A stretch of 64,000 nucleotides of DNA from an uncultured Christensenella sp. (GTDB taxonomy: Bacteria; Bacillota; Clostridia; Christensenellales; Pumilibacteraceae). Positions 16,513-25,147 of this stretch are shown piece after piece (position 1 is the first letter of the stretch; every line of letters starts with the position of its first letter). Position numbers and translations under genes: made by a program. The notes below the pieces were generated by a model. That model saw only the letters and a program-made list of their open reading frames with translations. It was not told where the DNA came from and searched no databases. The stretch is taken from positions 95,541 to 159,540 of the forward strand of contig CAJTND010000002.1 of assembly GCA_910577995.1 (NCBI GenBank), written 5' to 3'.

Positions 16513-17559
16513 TCAGTCTTTTTGCCGGGTGCGCGGTATGGTCGCCGAGCCCGTGCCCGTGTGTATGTGCGTCATCGGCATGAACTCGCCGTAAAACATC
16601 TGTTGGAACGCGCCGATGTTGGAATAGCGGTCTTTGGGATTGACGGCGAGCGCTTTTAGGAGAGTCTTTTCGCGTACCGGCTGTATCCGCACGTTGAGCG
16701 CGGAGGGCGGAACGATAGTATCGCGTTTATAGCGTTCGTTAGCCTCGGGCGGCGGTTTGCCGACAAGACAGGTGTATATGGTCGCGCCTATCTCGTATAT
16801 ATCCGTCCACGGACCTTGGACCGTGCTCTGCGAGTACAGCTCGATAGGCGAGTAGCCTTTTTTGAGCACGAAGAACGGTTTGTCGATGTGATGGGTGTAT
16901 ATCGACGCCGCGCCGAAGTCGATAAGCTTGATAGTGCGGTTGTTGACTATCTGGATGTTCTCGGGCGAAATATCTTTGTGGATTATCCCGTGCTGATGCA
17001 AGAGCAGCAGCGTTTGCAGGACGGGGCGCATGATATTGAGCGTTTCGTTGAGCTGCAATCTTTCGCCTCTGCCGTTGATAAAACGGTGCAGGCTCATGCC
17101 GTCGAGGAATTCCATCACTATGTAGGCTGTGTTGTTGGTCAGGAAAAAATCGTAAATACTGACTATGCCTTCCATGTGCTTGATGGAGGTCAGCACCTTG
17201 GCTTCCTGTATGAACGCCGTCAGCCAATAGTTGAATATCTTTGCGTTTTGCGCGTCGGTAACGTCGACGGCGCACGAGCGCGGGATGCGTTTCGTATAGC
17301 CTTTGGGGAAGAATTCCTTGATGGCGACGCGAAGTCCGGTGCGCATGTCGTAAGCCTTGTAAGTAATGCCGAAACCGCCTCTGCCGAGCGGCGTGCCGAT
17401 AAGATATCTGCCTCCGAGCAGGGTGCGCAACGGCAATGCCGACGGCGACGTTACGTCGTCCGCGGCGCGTTTGTAGCATGTCCTGCATACTCCGGTGCGC
17501 GGGTCGAGCGTTCCGAAGCAGTGCAGGCATATTTGTCTTACGTCCCTCGTGTCAGCCAT
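16513..17559 (-). CDS. Zinc-ribbon serine/threonine protein kinase
   Basis: A 348-residue Hanks-type kinase. The N-terminus has a zinc-ribbon pattern with CxxC pairs at Cys 11/14 and Cys 25/28. The kinase domain follows: glycine loop GRGGFGITY, VAIKEFF with the ATP lysine, catalytic loop HKDISPENI (HRD present as HKD) and DFGAA. There is no transmembrane helix and no PASTA domain, so it is a soluble kinase, not a PrkC homologue. The short tail after the kinase fold is Thr-rich. ATG 17559 is chosen because the promoter (17570-17598) covers the more upstream in-frame TTG. There is no Shine-Dalgarno site and the predicted leader is about 4 bases. Substrates unknown. Confidence 0.88.
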   Translation of the reverse strand: MADTRDVRQICLHCFGTLDPRTGVCRTCYKRAADDVTSPSALPLRTLLGGRYLIGTPLGRGGFGITYKAYDMRTGLRVAIKEFFPKGYTKRIPRSCAVDVTDAQNAKIFNYWLTAFIQEAKVLTSIKHMEGIVSIYDFFLTNNTAYIVMEFLDGMSLHRFINGRGERLQLNETLNIMRPVLQTLLLLHQHGIIHKDISPENIQIVNNRTIKLIDFGAASIYTHHIDKPFFVLKKGYSPIELYSQSTVQGPWTDIYEIGATIYTCLVGKPPPEANERYKRDTIVPPSALNVRIQPVREKTLLKALAVNPKDRYSNIGAFQQMFYGEFMPMTHIHTGTGSATIPRTRQKD

Positions 17560-17569
17560 GATTTGATTT

Positions 17570-17598
17570 ATTATACCGCTTTCGGCGCGTTTTGTCAA
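17570..17598 (-). promoter_or_regulatory. Consensus promoter for the protein kinase gene, near-leaderless
   Basis: On the minus strand TTGACA (17598-17593) and TATAAT (17575-17570) are both perfect and 17 bases apart. Only ten bases separate the -10 box from the ATG at 17559. Confidence 0.85.
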
Positions 17599-17686
17599 TA
17601 GCTTTTTTTGTATTTTCGGTCGACTTTACGGCGCGCCGCGCGCGAGAATATTTATCGCCGCGGCGCGGCTTACGGTGCAAAATCGA

Positions 17687-17715
17687 TTGACCGAAAAGGC
17701 GAGATATGTTATAAT
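17687..17715 (+). promoter_or_regulatory. Promoter for the hlyIII-ileS unit, leaderless
   Basis: TTGACC (17687-17692) and TATAAT (17710-17715) are 17 bases apart. The ATG of the hemolysin III-like gene starts six bases after the -10 box, so the transcript should begin at or within a base or two of the A of ATG. Confidence 0.85.
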
Positions 17716-17721
17716 TCGGTC

Positions 17722-18402
17722 ATGAGTAGATCCAAGGTAGTTCAGGCGCAAATAGCGTACAGCAAACCGGAAGAACTCACAAACGTCATTACGCATGCCA
17801 TAGGCGCGGCTCTGGGGTTTGTAGGGCTGATTTTTTTGATGCTCAAAACAGTTTCGCTCGGCATGTCCGCGCTCGGCGTCGTCGCCGTGTTCATTTACGG
17901 CTTGTCCGTTACCGTGATGTGTACCGTGAGCGCGCTCTACCACGCGATGCGCTACGGGTCTACTGCGCGTGCGGTGTTCCGCAGACTCGACCATTGCACC
18001 ATAGCGGTGCTTATATTCGGGACCTATGCGCCGGTCATGCTGATAGGCTTTTCGGGCGGGACTGCCGCAGACGCGATATGGGGCTACGTCCTGTTTTCGG
18101 TCGTTGCAGTAACAGCCGTGCTCACGGTCGTGTTCAACGCGATCAACGTGACCAAGTTCAAGGTGTTCAGCCTCGTGGCTTACGTGATCATGGGCTGGGC
18201 GTGCATTGTCCGTATCGACCGTATCGCCGTGCTCTGCGGTTGGGGCTGTTTTTGGTTCTTGCTCGGCGGCGGGGTTGTATACTCGCTCGGCATAATCTTT
18301 TACGCTATCAAGAAGATACCGTTCAACCATGCGATCTGGCATCTGTTCGTGCTCGGCGGCGCGGCGATGCACTTCGTCAGCATATATTCATACTTGCTCT
18401 AA
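17722..18402 (+). CDS. Hemolysin III / PAQR-family membrane protein
   Basis: A 226-residue protein with seven predicted transmembrane helices. The N-terminal motif EELTNVITHAIGA, the internal SALYHAMRYG and the C-terminal FNHAIWHLFVLGGAAMHF carry the conserved histidines of the HlyIII (YqfA/PAQR) family, thought to bind zinc in the membrane; the family is linked to membrane-fluidity or ceramidase-like functions, and the haemolysin name is historical. ATG 17722 is set by the promoter and by the homology start; an earlier in-frame start at 17608 would include the promoter. The gene lies nine bases before ileS. Confidence 0.92.
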   Translation: MSRSKVVQAQIAYSKPEELTNVITHAIGAALGFVGLIFLMLKTVSLGMSALGVVAVFIYGLSVTVMCTVSALYHAMRYGSTARAVFRRLDHCTIAVLIFGTYAPVMLIGFSGGTAADAIWGYVLFSVVAVTAVLTVVFNAINVTKFKVFSLVAYVIMGWACIVRIDRIAVLCGWGCFWFLLGGGVVYSLGIIFYAIKKIPFNHAIWHLFVLGGAAMHFVSIYSYLL

Positions 18403-18411
18403 GGAGATACC

Positions 18412-21400
18412 ATGTACAAGAAGGTTGCCGGCTATGACCCGGTGGAGCTGGAAAAAGGCGTTTCCGAGTTCTGGAAGAAAAACGACGTATTCAACAAAAG
18501 CATAGAAAACCGCGAGGGCGGGAAAGAGTTCTCGTTCTACGACGGACCTCCGACGGCAAACGGCAAGCCGCACGTCGGGCATGTTTTGACGCGCTCGTTC
18601 AAGGATATAATACCGCGCTATCACACGATGAAGGGCGAGCACGTTTTGCGCAAAGCCGGCTGGGACACTCACGGTCTGCCCGTCGAGCTCGAGGTCGAGA
18701 AGTCGCTCAATATCGACGGCAAGCAGGATATAGAAAAGTACGGCGTCGAGCCGTTCATAGAGAAATGCAAGCAGTCCGTTTGGAAATACAAATCGGAATG
18801 GGAGCGCATGTCCGAGCGCGTCGGTTACTGGGCGGACATGGAGCATCCTTACGTTACCTACGACGATAATTACATCGAGTCGGTGTGGTGGTCGTTAAAG
18901 ACCATATTCGACCGCGGGCTTATCTACAAAGGGCATAAGATAGTGCCGTACTGCCCGCGTTGCGGAACGGCGCTCTCGTCGCACGAGGTCGCGCAGGGCT
19001 ATAAGGACGTTACGGAAAAGACCGCCGTCGTCGGGTTCGAGTCCGACTTCGAGGGCGGGTGCTTCTTCCTCGCCTGGACGACTACGCCCTGGACGCTCCC
19101 GTCCAACGTCGCGCTGTGCGTAAATCCCGAATACGATTACGTGCTTATCGAGGCGGAAAAGGACGGCGTTAAAAACAGATATGTTTTGGCTGAGGAGCTT
19201 GTCGGAAAGCATTTCGAGACGCATACCGTCGTAAAACGGTTTAAGGGCAAACAGCTCGTCGGCGCGCACTATGCGCCGCTGTACCGCACATATAACGGCG
19301 ACAAAGACTGCTATCGCGTAGTAGCCGACGGCTACGTCACGCTGTCCGAGGGCACGGGCATAGTCCACATCGCGCCCGCGTTCGGCGAGGACGATTCGCG
19401 CGTCGGACGCGACAACGACCTGCCGCTCGTTCAAACAGTAGACGAGCGCGGACGGTTCACCGAGCTCGACTCGCTCAAAGGCGTGTTCTGCAAGGATGCG
19501 GACAAAGAGATACTCAAAGATCTCAAGACGCGCGGTCTGTTGCTTTCCGCGCCGACGGTGACGCACAGCTACCCGTTCTGCTGGCGGTGCGATACGCCGC
19601 TACTGTATTATGCGCGGTCGAGCTGGTTCATCAAGACCACCGCCGTCAAAGATAAGCTCATCAAAAACAACGCGTCCGTCAAGTGGCATCCGCCCGCTAT
19701 CGGCTCGGGACGAATGGGCAACTTTTTGGAAAACGTCATCGATTGGGGCTTGTCGCGCGACAGGTATTGGGGCACGCCTCTGCCTATATGGGTGTGCGAC
19801 GGCTGCGGCAAGACGGAGGCGATAGGCTCGAAAGCCGAGCTCAAACAAAAGTGCGGCATCGACGGCGATATCGAACTGCACAAGCCGTACGTCGACAACG
19901 CGACTTACAAATGCTCTTGCGGCGGTACGATGCGCCGCACGCCCGAGGTCATCGACTGCTGGTACGACTCGGGCAGTATGCCATTCGCGCAGTACCACTA
20001 TCCGTTCGAGAACAAAGAAGTATTCGACGCGACTTTCCCCGCGAACTTCATTTCCGAGGCGACCGACCAAACGCGCGGCTGGTTCTATACGCTGCTCGTC
20101 ATATCGACGCTTCTTTTCGACCGCGCGTCGTTCAAGAACTGCCTTGTCCTCGGGCTTGTCGCCGACGAGCACGGGCGCAAGCAGTCCAAGCATCTCGGCA
20201 ACGTCGTAGACCCGTTCTCGGTGCTCGACGTTACGGGCGCGGACGCGGTGCGCTGGTATTACTACACCAATTCCGCGCCGTATCTGCCGTCGCGGTTCTA
20301 TCAAAAGGCGGTAGTCGAGTCGCAAAACAAGTATCTCGGGACGCTGTTCAATACGTACGCGTTCTATGTGATGTACGCGGATATAGACAGCTTCGACCCG
20401 ACTAAGGTCAACAAAAAGAAAGTCGAATACTCGCTGCTCGATAAGTGGTTGCTGTCCGAGCTCGGCGCGCTCGTGCGGTTCGTCGACAAGGGACTTGCCG
20501 ATTACAAGGTGTACGAGTCGGCGCGCGCGATAGGCGACTTTACCGAGAAGCTGTCCAACTGGTATGTGCGGCGCTCGCGCGAGCGGTTCTGGGGCGGCGG
20601 CATGAGCGCGGACAAGACCGCGGCTTTCTATACGCTGTATACAGCGCTCGTCACGGTCGCAAAGCTGACCGCGCCGTTCACTCCGTTCATAGCGGAGGAG
20701 ATATATCAAAACATCGTTCGTACCGTCGACGGCAAAGCGCCGCTGTCGGTGCACATGACCGATTTTCCCAAGGCCGCCAAGAGTGACGTCGACGAAAAGC
20801 TTTCGCGCGATATGGCTCGGGTCATCACGGCGGCGGAGCTCGGGCGCGCCGCGCGAAACAAGAGCGGCATAAAGAACCGCCAAACGCTGTCGCGCGTGAT
20901 AGTGGCGGGCGAGTTCCCGGAGGAATATTCCGATATACTCGCCGACGAGCTGAACGTCAAGGAAGTATCGCTCGGCGGCGCGGGCGAGCTGACGAGCTAC
21001 GAGGTCAAGCCTCAGCTCAAGACCGTCGGTCCCAAGTACGGCAAGGCGGTCGGCGCGATACGCGCGCACCTCGCGGCAAACGGCGACGTTGCGGCGCGCA
21101 CCGCGCTCGGCGGCGGGGTCTATGTCTTTGAGGTCGACGGGCAGAAGATAGAGCTCGGCAAGGACGATATGCTTATAACTACGTGCGGCGCGGAGGGGTA
21201 CTCGGTCGAGACCGATACCGATATGACCGTCGCGCTCGACACCGAGCTTACCGACGAGCTTATAAAAGAAGGCTGTGCGCGCGAGCTTATCTCCAAGATA
21301 CAGACGCAACGCAAAACGCTCGGCTTTGAGGTAACCGACCGCATCGCGCTATATTACCGAGCGGACGCGTTCATTGACGAGGTGTTCAAAGAGCACGGCG

Positions 21401-21528
21401 ATCGCATCGCCAAGGTGACGCTTGCCGTCAAGACCGATAGGCTGGAAAACGCCAAGCATCTCGGCAAGAGCGCAATGCCGAACGACGTCAACGGGCACAA
21501 CGTGCTCATAGCTCTCGAAAAATGTTAG
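18412..21528 (+). CDS. ileS: Isoleucyl-tRNA synthetase (1038 residues, IleS2-like clade)
   Basis: Charges tRNA-Ile and edits mischarged Val. The class I HIGH motif is PHVGH in GPPTANGKPHVGHV; the KMSKS region reads GRKQSKHLGN, so the Met is Gln. The CP1 editing domain (about 200-390, with TTPWTLPSN), the anticodon-binding domain and the C-terminal extension give 1038 residues, the size of the eukaryote-like IleS2 clade rather than the ~930-residue type; members of this clade often tolerate mupirocin. ATG 18412 follows AAGGAG. There is no T-box before it; it is transcribed with the hlyIII-like gene from a leaderless promoter. Confidence 0.96.
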   Translation: MYKKVAGYDPVELEKGVSEFWKKNDVFNKSIENREGGKEFSFYDGPPTANGKPHVGHVLTRSFKDIIPRYHTMKGEHVLRKAGWDTHGLPVELEVEKSLNIDGKQDIEKYGVEPFIEKCKQSVWKYKSEWERMSERVGYWADMEHPYVTYDDNYIESVWWSLKTIFDRGLIYKGHKIVPYCPRCGTALSSHEVAQGYKDVTEKTAVVGFESDFEGGCFFLAWTTTPWTLPSNVALCVNPEYDYVLIEAEKDGVKNRYVLAEELVGKHFETHTVVKRFKGKQLVGAHYAPLYRTYNGDKDCYRVVADGYVTLSEGTGIVHIAPAFGEDDSRVGRDNDLPLVQTVDERGRFTELDSLKGVFCKDADKEILKDLKTRGLLLSAPTVTHSYPFCWRCDTPLLYYARSSWFIKTTAVKDKLIKNNASVKWHPPAIGSGRMGNFLENVIDWGLSRDRYWGTPLPIWVCDGCGKTEAIGSKAELKQKCGIDGDIELHKPYVDNATYKCSCGGTMRRTPEVIDCWYDSGSMPFAQYHYPFENKEVFDATFPANFISEATDQTRGWFYTLLVISTLLFDRASFKNCLVLGLVADEHGRKQSKHLGNVVDPFSVLDVTGADAVRWYYYTNSAPYLPSRFYQKAVVESQNKYLGTLFNTYAFYVMYADIDSFDPTKVNKKKVEYSLLDKWLLSELGALVRFVDKGLADYKVYESARAIGDFTEKLSNWYVRRSRERFWGGGMSADKTAAFYTLYTALVTVAKLTAPFTPFIAEEIYQNIVRTVDGKAPLSVHMTDFPKAAKSDVDEKLSRDMARVITAAELGRAARNKSGIKNRQTLSRVIVAGEFPEEYSDILADELNVKEVSLGGAGELTSYEVKPQLKTVGPKYGKAVGAIRAHLAANGDVAARTALGGGVYVFEVDGQKIELGKDDMLITTCGAEGYSVETDTDMTVALDTELTDELIKEGCARELISKIQTQRKTLGFEVTDRIALYYRADAFIDEVFKEHGDRIAKVTLAVKTDRLENAKHLGKSAMPNDVNGHNVLIALEKC

Positions 21529-22379
21529 CCCCCGATTGGAATGAGTACAAGATACTCGGCACGGGCGACGGCTTGAAGCTCGAGCGATGGGGCGATATCA
21601 CGCTGTTGCGCCCCGACCCTCAGGCGATATGGCGCGCGACCGTAGATTACGGCAAGTTCGATGCGCACGCGCGTTACGAGCGCGACAGGCGCGGCGGCGG
21701 CAAGTGGATAGTCCATAAACCTATGCCCGAGGAGTGGACGATAGGCTGGCGCGAATATAAGTTCGCCGTCAAGCCGACGGGGTTCAAGCATACAGGGCTT
21801 TTCCCCGAACAGGCAGTCAACTGGGCAAAGACCTCGGAAACGGTCGATGCGGAGGTCGGGCGCGGACGCCGCCCGCGCATACTCAATCTTTTCGCGTATA
21901 CGGGCGCGGCGACGGCGGTGCTCGCAAAACGCGGCGCGGCGGTAACGCACGTCGACGCGGCTAAGGGCATGGTCGAGCGCGCCAAAAAGAACTGCACGCT
22001 TAATGCCGTTCCCGAGCAAAACACGCGGTTCATAGTCGACGACTGCAAGAAGTTCGTCGCGCGCGAGATAAAGCGCGGCAAGACCTACGACGCGGTGATC
22101 ATGGATCCGCCGAGCTACGGCAGAGGCGCGTCGGGCGAAGTGTGGCGCATGGAGGACGATATATTCGATCTCGTCAAGCTGTGCGCGTGCGTGCTCGGCG
22201 ACGCTCCGATATTTTTCCTTATCAACAGCTATACTACGGGCTTACAGCCGCAGACGATAGAAAATATCCTCACGCTGACCATGCCGCGCGGCACGGTCGA
22301 GGGTTACGAGGTGTGCCTGCCTACCGAGAGGAGCGTTCCGCTCCCGTGCGGTTGCAGCGGATCATGGAGGTGCAAATGA
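21522..22379 (+). CDS. Class I SAM-dependent RNA methyltransferase (RlmI/RlmK-like)
   Basis: A 285-residue methyltransferase. The SAM-binding motif I is LNLFAYTGAAT, the acidic motif II follows in VTHVDAAKGM, and the catalytic motif IV is MDPPSYG, as in the PF10672 group that includes the 23S rRNA cytosine and guanine methyltransferases RlmI and RlmKL. It lacks an N-terminal PUA or THUMP domain, so the target nucleotide is open. Its start overlaps the end of ileS by seven bases and its stop overlaps the next gene (ATGA), next to a pseudouridine synthase, which suggests a shared RNA-modification role. Confidence 0.88.
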   Translation: MLAPDWNEYKILGTGDGLKLERWGDITLLRPDPQAIWRATVDYGKFDAHARYERDRRGGGKWIVHKPMPEEWTIGWREYKFAVKPTGFKHTGLFPEQAVNWAKTSETVDAEVGRGRRPRILNLFAYTGAATAVLAKRGAAVTHVDAAKGMVERAKKNCTLNAVPEQNTRFIVDDCKKFVAREIKRGKTYDAVIMDPPSYGRGASGEVWRMEDDIFDLVKLCACVLGDAPIFFLINSYTTGLQPQTIENILTLTMPRGTVEGYEVCLPTERSVPLPCGCSGSWRCK

Positions 22380-23602
22380 CGGACGACGTAACAAACGGCG
22401 GCGACGGCAAAAAGCCGACCGACGACCGTTACGGCAAGAGCGGCAAGCCGTACGGTAACGGCGAGCGAAAGCCGTTCGATAAGAATAAAAAGTTCGGCGA
22501 GCGTAAGAACTACGGCGGACGTAACAACGACCGCGGCTACGGCGAGAAGCGTTACGGCGACAAAGACGGACGCAAGCCGTATGACGGCAATAAGAAGTTC
22601 GGCGAGCGCAAGAGCTACGGCGATAAGGACGGACGCAAGGAATACGGCGATCGCGGCGAGAGGAAAAGCTACGGCGGACGCTACAACGATCGCGGTGGCT
22701 ACGGCAAGACCGATCGGCGCGGACGCGGCGGAGAAATGGCGGACAATGCCGACGGCGAAAAGCCGCAGGAGACCGCGCAGCCCTCGACCAAGATAAAGCT
22801 CAGGCTGGATGTCAAGGACGTAGTAAGACCGCGGGCGGCGGAGACAGGGTCGGAGGCGGGAGCAACGGACGACGGCGAGTTCAAGCCGACGGTGCTTTTC
22901 GAAGACAATCATTTGCTCGTTGTGGTCAAGCCGCAAAACATGCCGACGCAGGGCGACGAGAGCGGCGATCCCGATCTGTTGTCGTCGCTCAAAGAGTACC
23001 TTGTAAAAAAATACGACAAGCCGGGCGAGGCGTATCTCGGGCTTTTGCACAGGCTCGACCGACCGACGGGCGGCGTGATGGTCTTTGCCAAAACGTCCAA
23101 GGCGGCGGCGCGGCTGTCCGAGCAGATACGCGCGGGCGATCTCGAAAAGACGTATGCCGCGGTCGTCGTCGGCAGACCCAACCGCAACGGACGCGTCGAG
23201 CACTATCTGTTAAAGGACGAAAAGACCAATACGGTGACGCTCGCGCCGTCGACGCTCGAGGGCGTCAAGCGCGCGGTTTCCGATATCAACGTCGTGCAGG
23301 AGAGCGGGGGGCGTTCGCTCGTTTCCGTCAAGCTTTTGACGGGCAGGACGCACCAGGCGCGCGTTCAGCTCAAAGCGCTCGGCTCGCCGATAGCAGGCGA
23401 CGCCAAGTACGGCGGCGATAAGTACGTGCCGACGCCGCACCTCGCGCTGTGGGCGTATCGGCTCAGCTTTGCGCATCCCGTGACGGGCGAGCCCATGACG
23501 TTCCTTTGCGAGCCGCCGGCGGAGCGGCCGTGGAGCGAGTTCAATACCTCCGCGCTCGTGGACGTCGATCGTCCCGTCGAGCACGGCTACAACATCAAAT
23601 AA
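22376..23602 (+). CDS. RluA-family pseudouridine synthase with long low-complexity N-terminal extension
   Basis: A 408-residue protein. The catalytic domain (about 175-400) has the RluA motif LHRLDRPTGGVMVFAK with the catalytic Asp, then GRTHQARVQLKALG and IAGDAKYGG. In place of the usual S4 domain the first ~145 residues are low complexity, rich in K, G, R, D and Y, with a repeated unit of the form KKFGERK-YGG. ATG 22376 follows GGAGG and overlaps the methyltransferase stop; an in-frame ATG at 22364 is less well placed. The family isomerises uridines in rRNA or tRNA; the site is not readable here. The tail resembles RGG-like RNA-binding disorder, also seen in RicT at 3.4 kb. Confidence 0.9.
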   Translation: MTDDVTNGGDGKKPTDDRYGKSGKPYGNGERKPFDKNKKFGERKNYGGRNNDRGYGEKRYGDKDGRKPYDGNKKFGERKSYGDKDGRKEYGDRGERKSYGGRYNDRGGYGKTDRRGRGGEMADNADGEKPQETAQPSTKIKLRLDVKDVVRPRAAETGSEAGATDDGEFKPTVLFEDNHLLVVVKPQNMPTQGDESGDPDLLSSLKEYLVKKYDKPGEAYLGLLHRLDRPTGGVMVFAKTSKAAARLSEQIRAGDLEKTYAAVVVGRPNRNGRVEHYLLKDEKTNTVTLAPSTLEGVKRAVSDINVVQESGGRSLVSVKLLTGRTHQARVQLKALGSPIAGDAKYGGDKYVPTPHLALWAYRLSFAHPVTGEPMTFLCEPPAERPWSEFNTSALVDVDRPVEHGYNIK

Positions 23603-23624
23603 GGACATTCAAGGAGATAAAGAC

Positions 23625-25043
23625 ATGTTAGACAAAGAGATTTCCAATCTTATAGCGTATGCGGAAACGCACTTGCTTTTGGACGAGCTCGACGCCGCGC
23701 AGGCGACGCGCCGCATACTCTCGACGCTCAAGCTCGACAGCTTTACGCCCGAGGAGGCGGACGCGGAGGAAATAGATCAGAGCGTTTCGCCCAATAAATT
23801 CCTCGACCCGCTGCTTAAATATGCCGAGGAAAACAAGGTCGGCGACATCGCGTCGGTACGCGCCGCCATCATGGACGCGCTCAGTCTGAGGCCGTCGGAG
23901 ATAAACGATCTTTTCTCCGATACCTACGCGGTCAACAAGCAGAAGGCGTTCGACTTCCTTTACGATTACAGCGTCAAGAACGGTTACGTCGATCTCGATC
24001 TCTGCGCCAAGAACGACCGCTGGGAAGCGAAAGAGCTTAAAAGCAATATCGAGGTCATAATCAACCTCATGCCGTCGGCGACCACGGACGGCTATCCCGA
24101 ATGTCCGCTCTGCAAAGAGAACGTCGGTTATAAAGACCGTGCGAACATGCGCGCCGTCGTTACCGAGATAGACGGCGAGGAATGGTCGTTCAACTACTCG
24201 CGGCATCAGTATTTCGATAAGCACGGCGTGCTCGTAAGCGCCGAGCACAGACCGATGACCGACGGCAAGGACGAGATAAAACGCCTCGCGCTCGCGGCGG
24301 ACTTTGTCGGTGCGGACGGATTCGTCGGAACTAACGCCGTCGCGGAAAACGGCGGCGCGAAGATAACCGCGTACGAGCATTTCCAAACGGGCTTCCGCGA
24401 TACGCCCATGCTCCGCGCAGGGGTAAATCAAAAGCTCAAATCCAAGGAATACCCCTATCTCGATATGGGCGTCGTCGATTGGTACGGCACCGTCCTGCGT
24501 TTCTCTCACTCCAACCTCGAAAAGACCGTCGAGTTTGCGGACAAGCTCGCTACGGCATGGAAGGGCTATTCGGATGAGCGCATAGTCAACACCGACGGCA
24601 AAAAGAACTTCTGCAATTTCGTCGTCAGAAAGCAAAACGGCAAATATATCTTCGACGTGGTGCTGCGTTCCAACGGCTTGAAAAAGCACAAGACCGCGCC
24701 CGAGTACGCCGAGATAAAGACCGACGCGCTTTCCGTTACCGACGTTATGGGCTATATCGTGCTCCCGACGTCGCTCTCTGAGCGGCTCAGGGAATTGCAG
24801 CTCTACCTCGACGGGACCGTTCCGTTCAACGCCGCAGAGCTCCCCGCGCAAATGAAGCCGTTCGGTGAAATGATATCGCGCATGATGAAGGAGCAGGGCG
24901 GTACGGTGTCCAAGCTCGAAGCCAAGCTCAACGTCCATGACGAAGTGGATATCGCCTGCGAGAAGATACTCGCGTCCACCGCGGTATTCAACGCCGAGAC
25001 GATAAAGCCCTTCCTTGAGAAGCTCGATATCGATATCATATAA
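23625..25043 (+). CDS. galT: Galactose-1-phosphate uridylyltransferase, class II (Firmicute type)
   Basis: Exchanges the hexose-1-phosphate of UDP-glucose and galactose-1-phosphate in the Leloir pathway. The 472-residue length and the order of motifs (YPECPLCKENVGY, then VSAEHRPM, then FVGTNA) match the Firmicute class II GalT. The active-site segment is normally SHDHFQGG; here it is AYEHFQTG, so the first of the two histidines is Tyr while the second, the presumed nucleophile, is kept. The ATG follows AAGGAGA. It ends the ileS unit with a strong terminator. galM is at 46 kb; no galK or galE is in the window. Confidence 0.85.
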   Translation: MLDKEISNLIAYAETHLLLDELDAAQATRRILSTLKLDSFTPEEADAEEIDQSVSPNKFLDPLLKYAEENKVGDIASVRAAIMDALSLRPSEINDLFSDTYAVNKQKAFDFLYDYSVKNGYVDLDLCAKNDRWEAKELKSNIEVIINLMPSATTDGYPECPLCKENVGYKDRANMRAVVTEIDGEEWSFNYSRHQYFDKHGVLVSAEHRPMTDGKDEIKRLALAADFVGADGFVGTNAVAENGGAKITAYEHFQTGFRDTPMLRAGVNQKLKSKEYPYLDMGVVDWYGTVLRFSHSNLEKTVEFADKLATAWKGYSDERIVNTDGKKNFCNFVVRKQNGKYIFDVVLRSNGLKKHKTAPEYAEIKTDALSVTDVMGYIVLPTSLSERLRELQLYLDGTVPFNAAELPAQMKPFGEMISRMMKEQGGTVSKLEAKLNVHDEVDIACEKILASTAVFNAETIKPFLEKLDIDII

Positions 25044-25073
25044 TGTATATTATATAGGAATAGCAATAAGATA

Positions 25074-25102
25074 AAACGCTCCGTTTTCGCGGAGCGTTTG
25101 TC
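25074..25102 (+). terminator. Terminator between galT and the converging aldo/keto reductase gene
   Basis: AAACGCTCCG (25074-25083) pairs perfectly with CGGAGCGTTT (25090-25099). A-rich and T-rich ends on the two sides allow use from both strands. Confidence 0.8.
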
Positions 25103-25147
25103 GTTGCGTAAAAGCTTGTATGTCGGTCGGTATATGACTCGATGGAT

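Noticed and set aside
17722..18402. A haemolysin or virulence factor
   Set aside because: The hemolysin III name is historical; the sequence shows a seven-helix PAQR-type membrane protein with housekeeping context.
19600..21309. A 569-residue open frame on the minus strand across ileS
   Set aside because: It is antisense to a clear ileS in a GC-rich gene and its product is Arg-rich with no domain; it is a codon-bias shadow. The same holds for the long minus-strand frames at 867-2036, 3475-4608 and 43649-45355.
22450..22740. The repeated N-terminus of the pseudouridine synthase as a separate small gene
   Set aside because: It is in frame with the catalytic domain with no stop, and the ATG with the best ribosome site precedes it.
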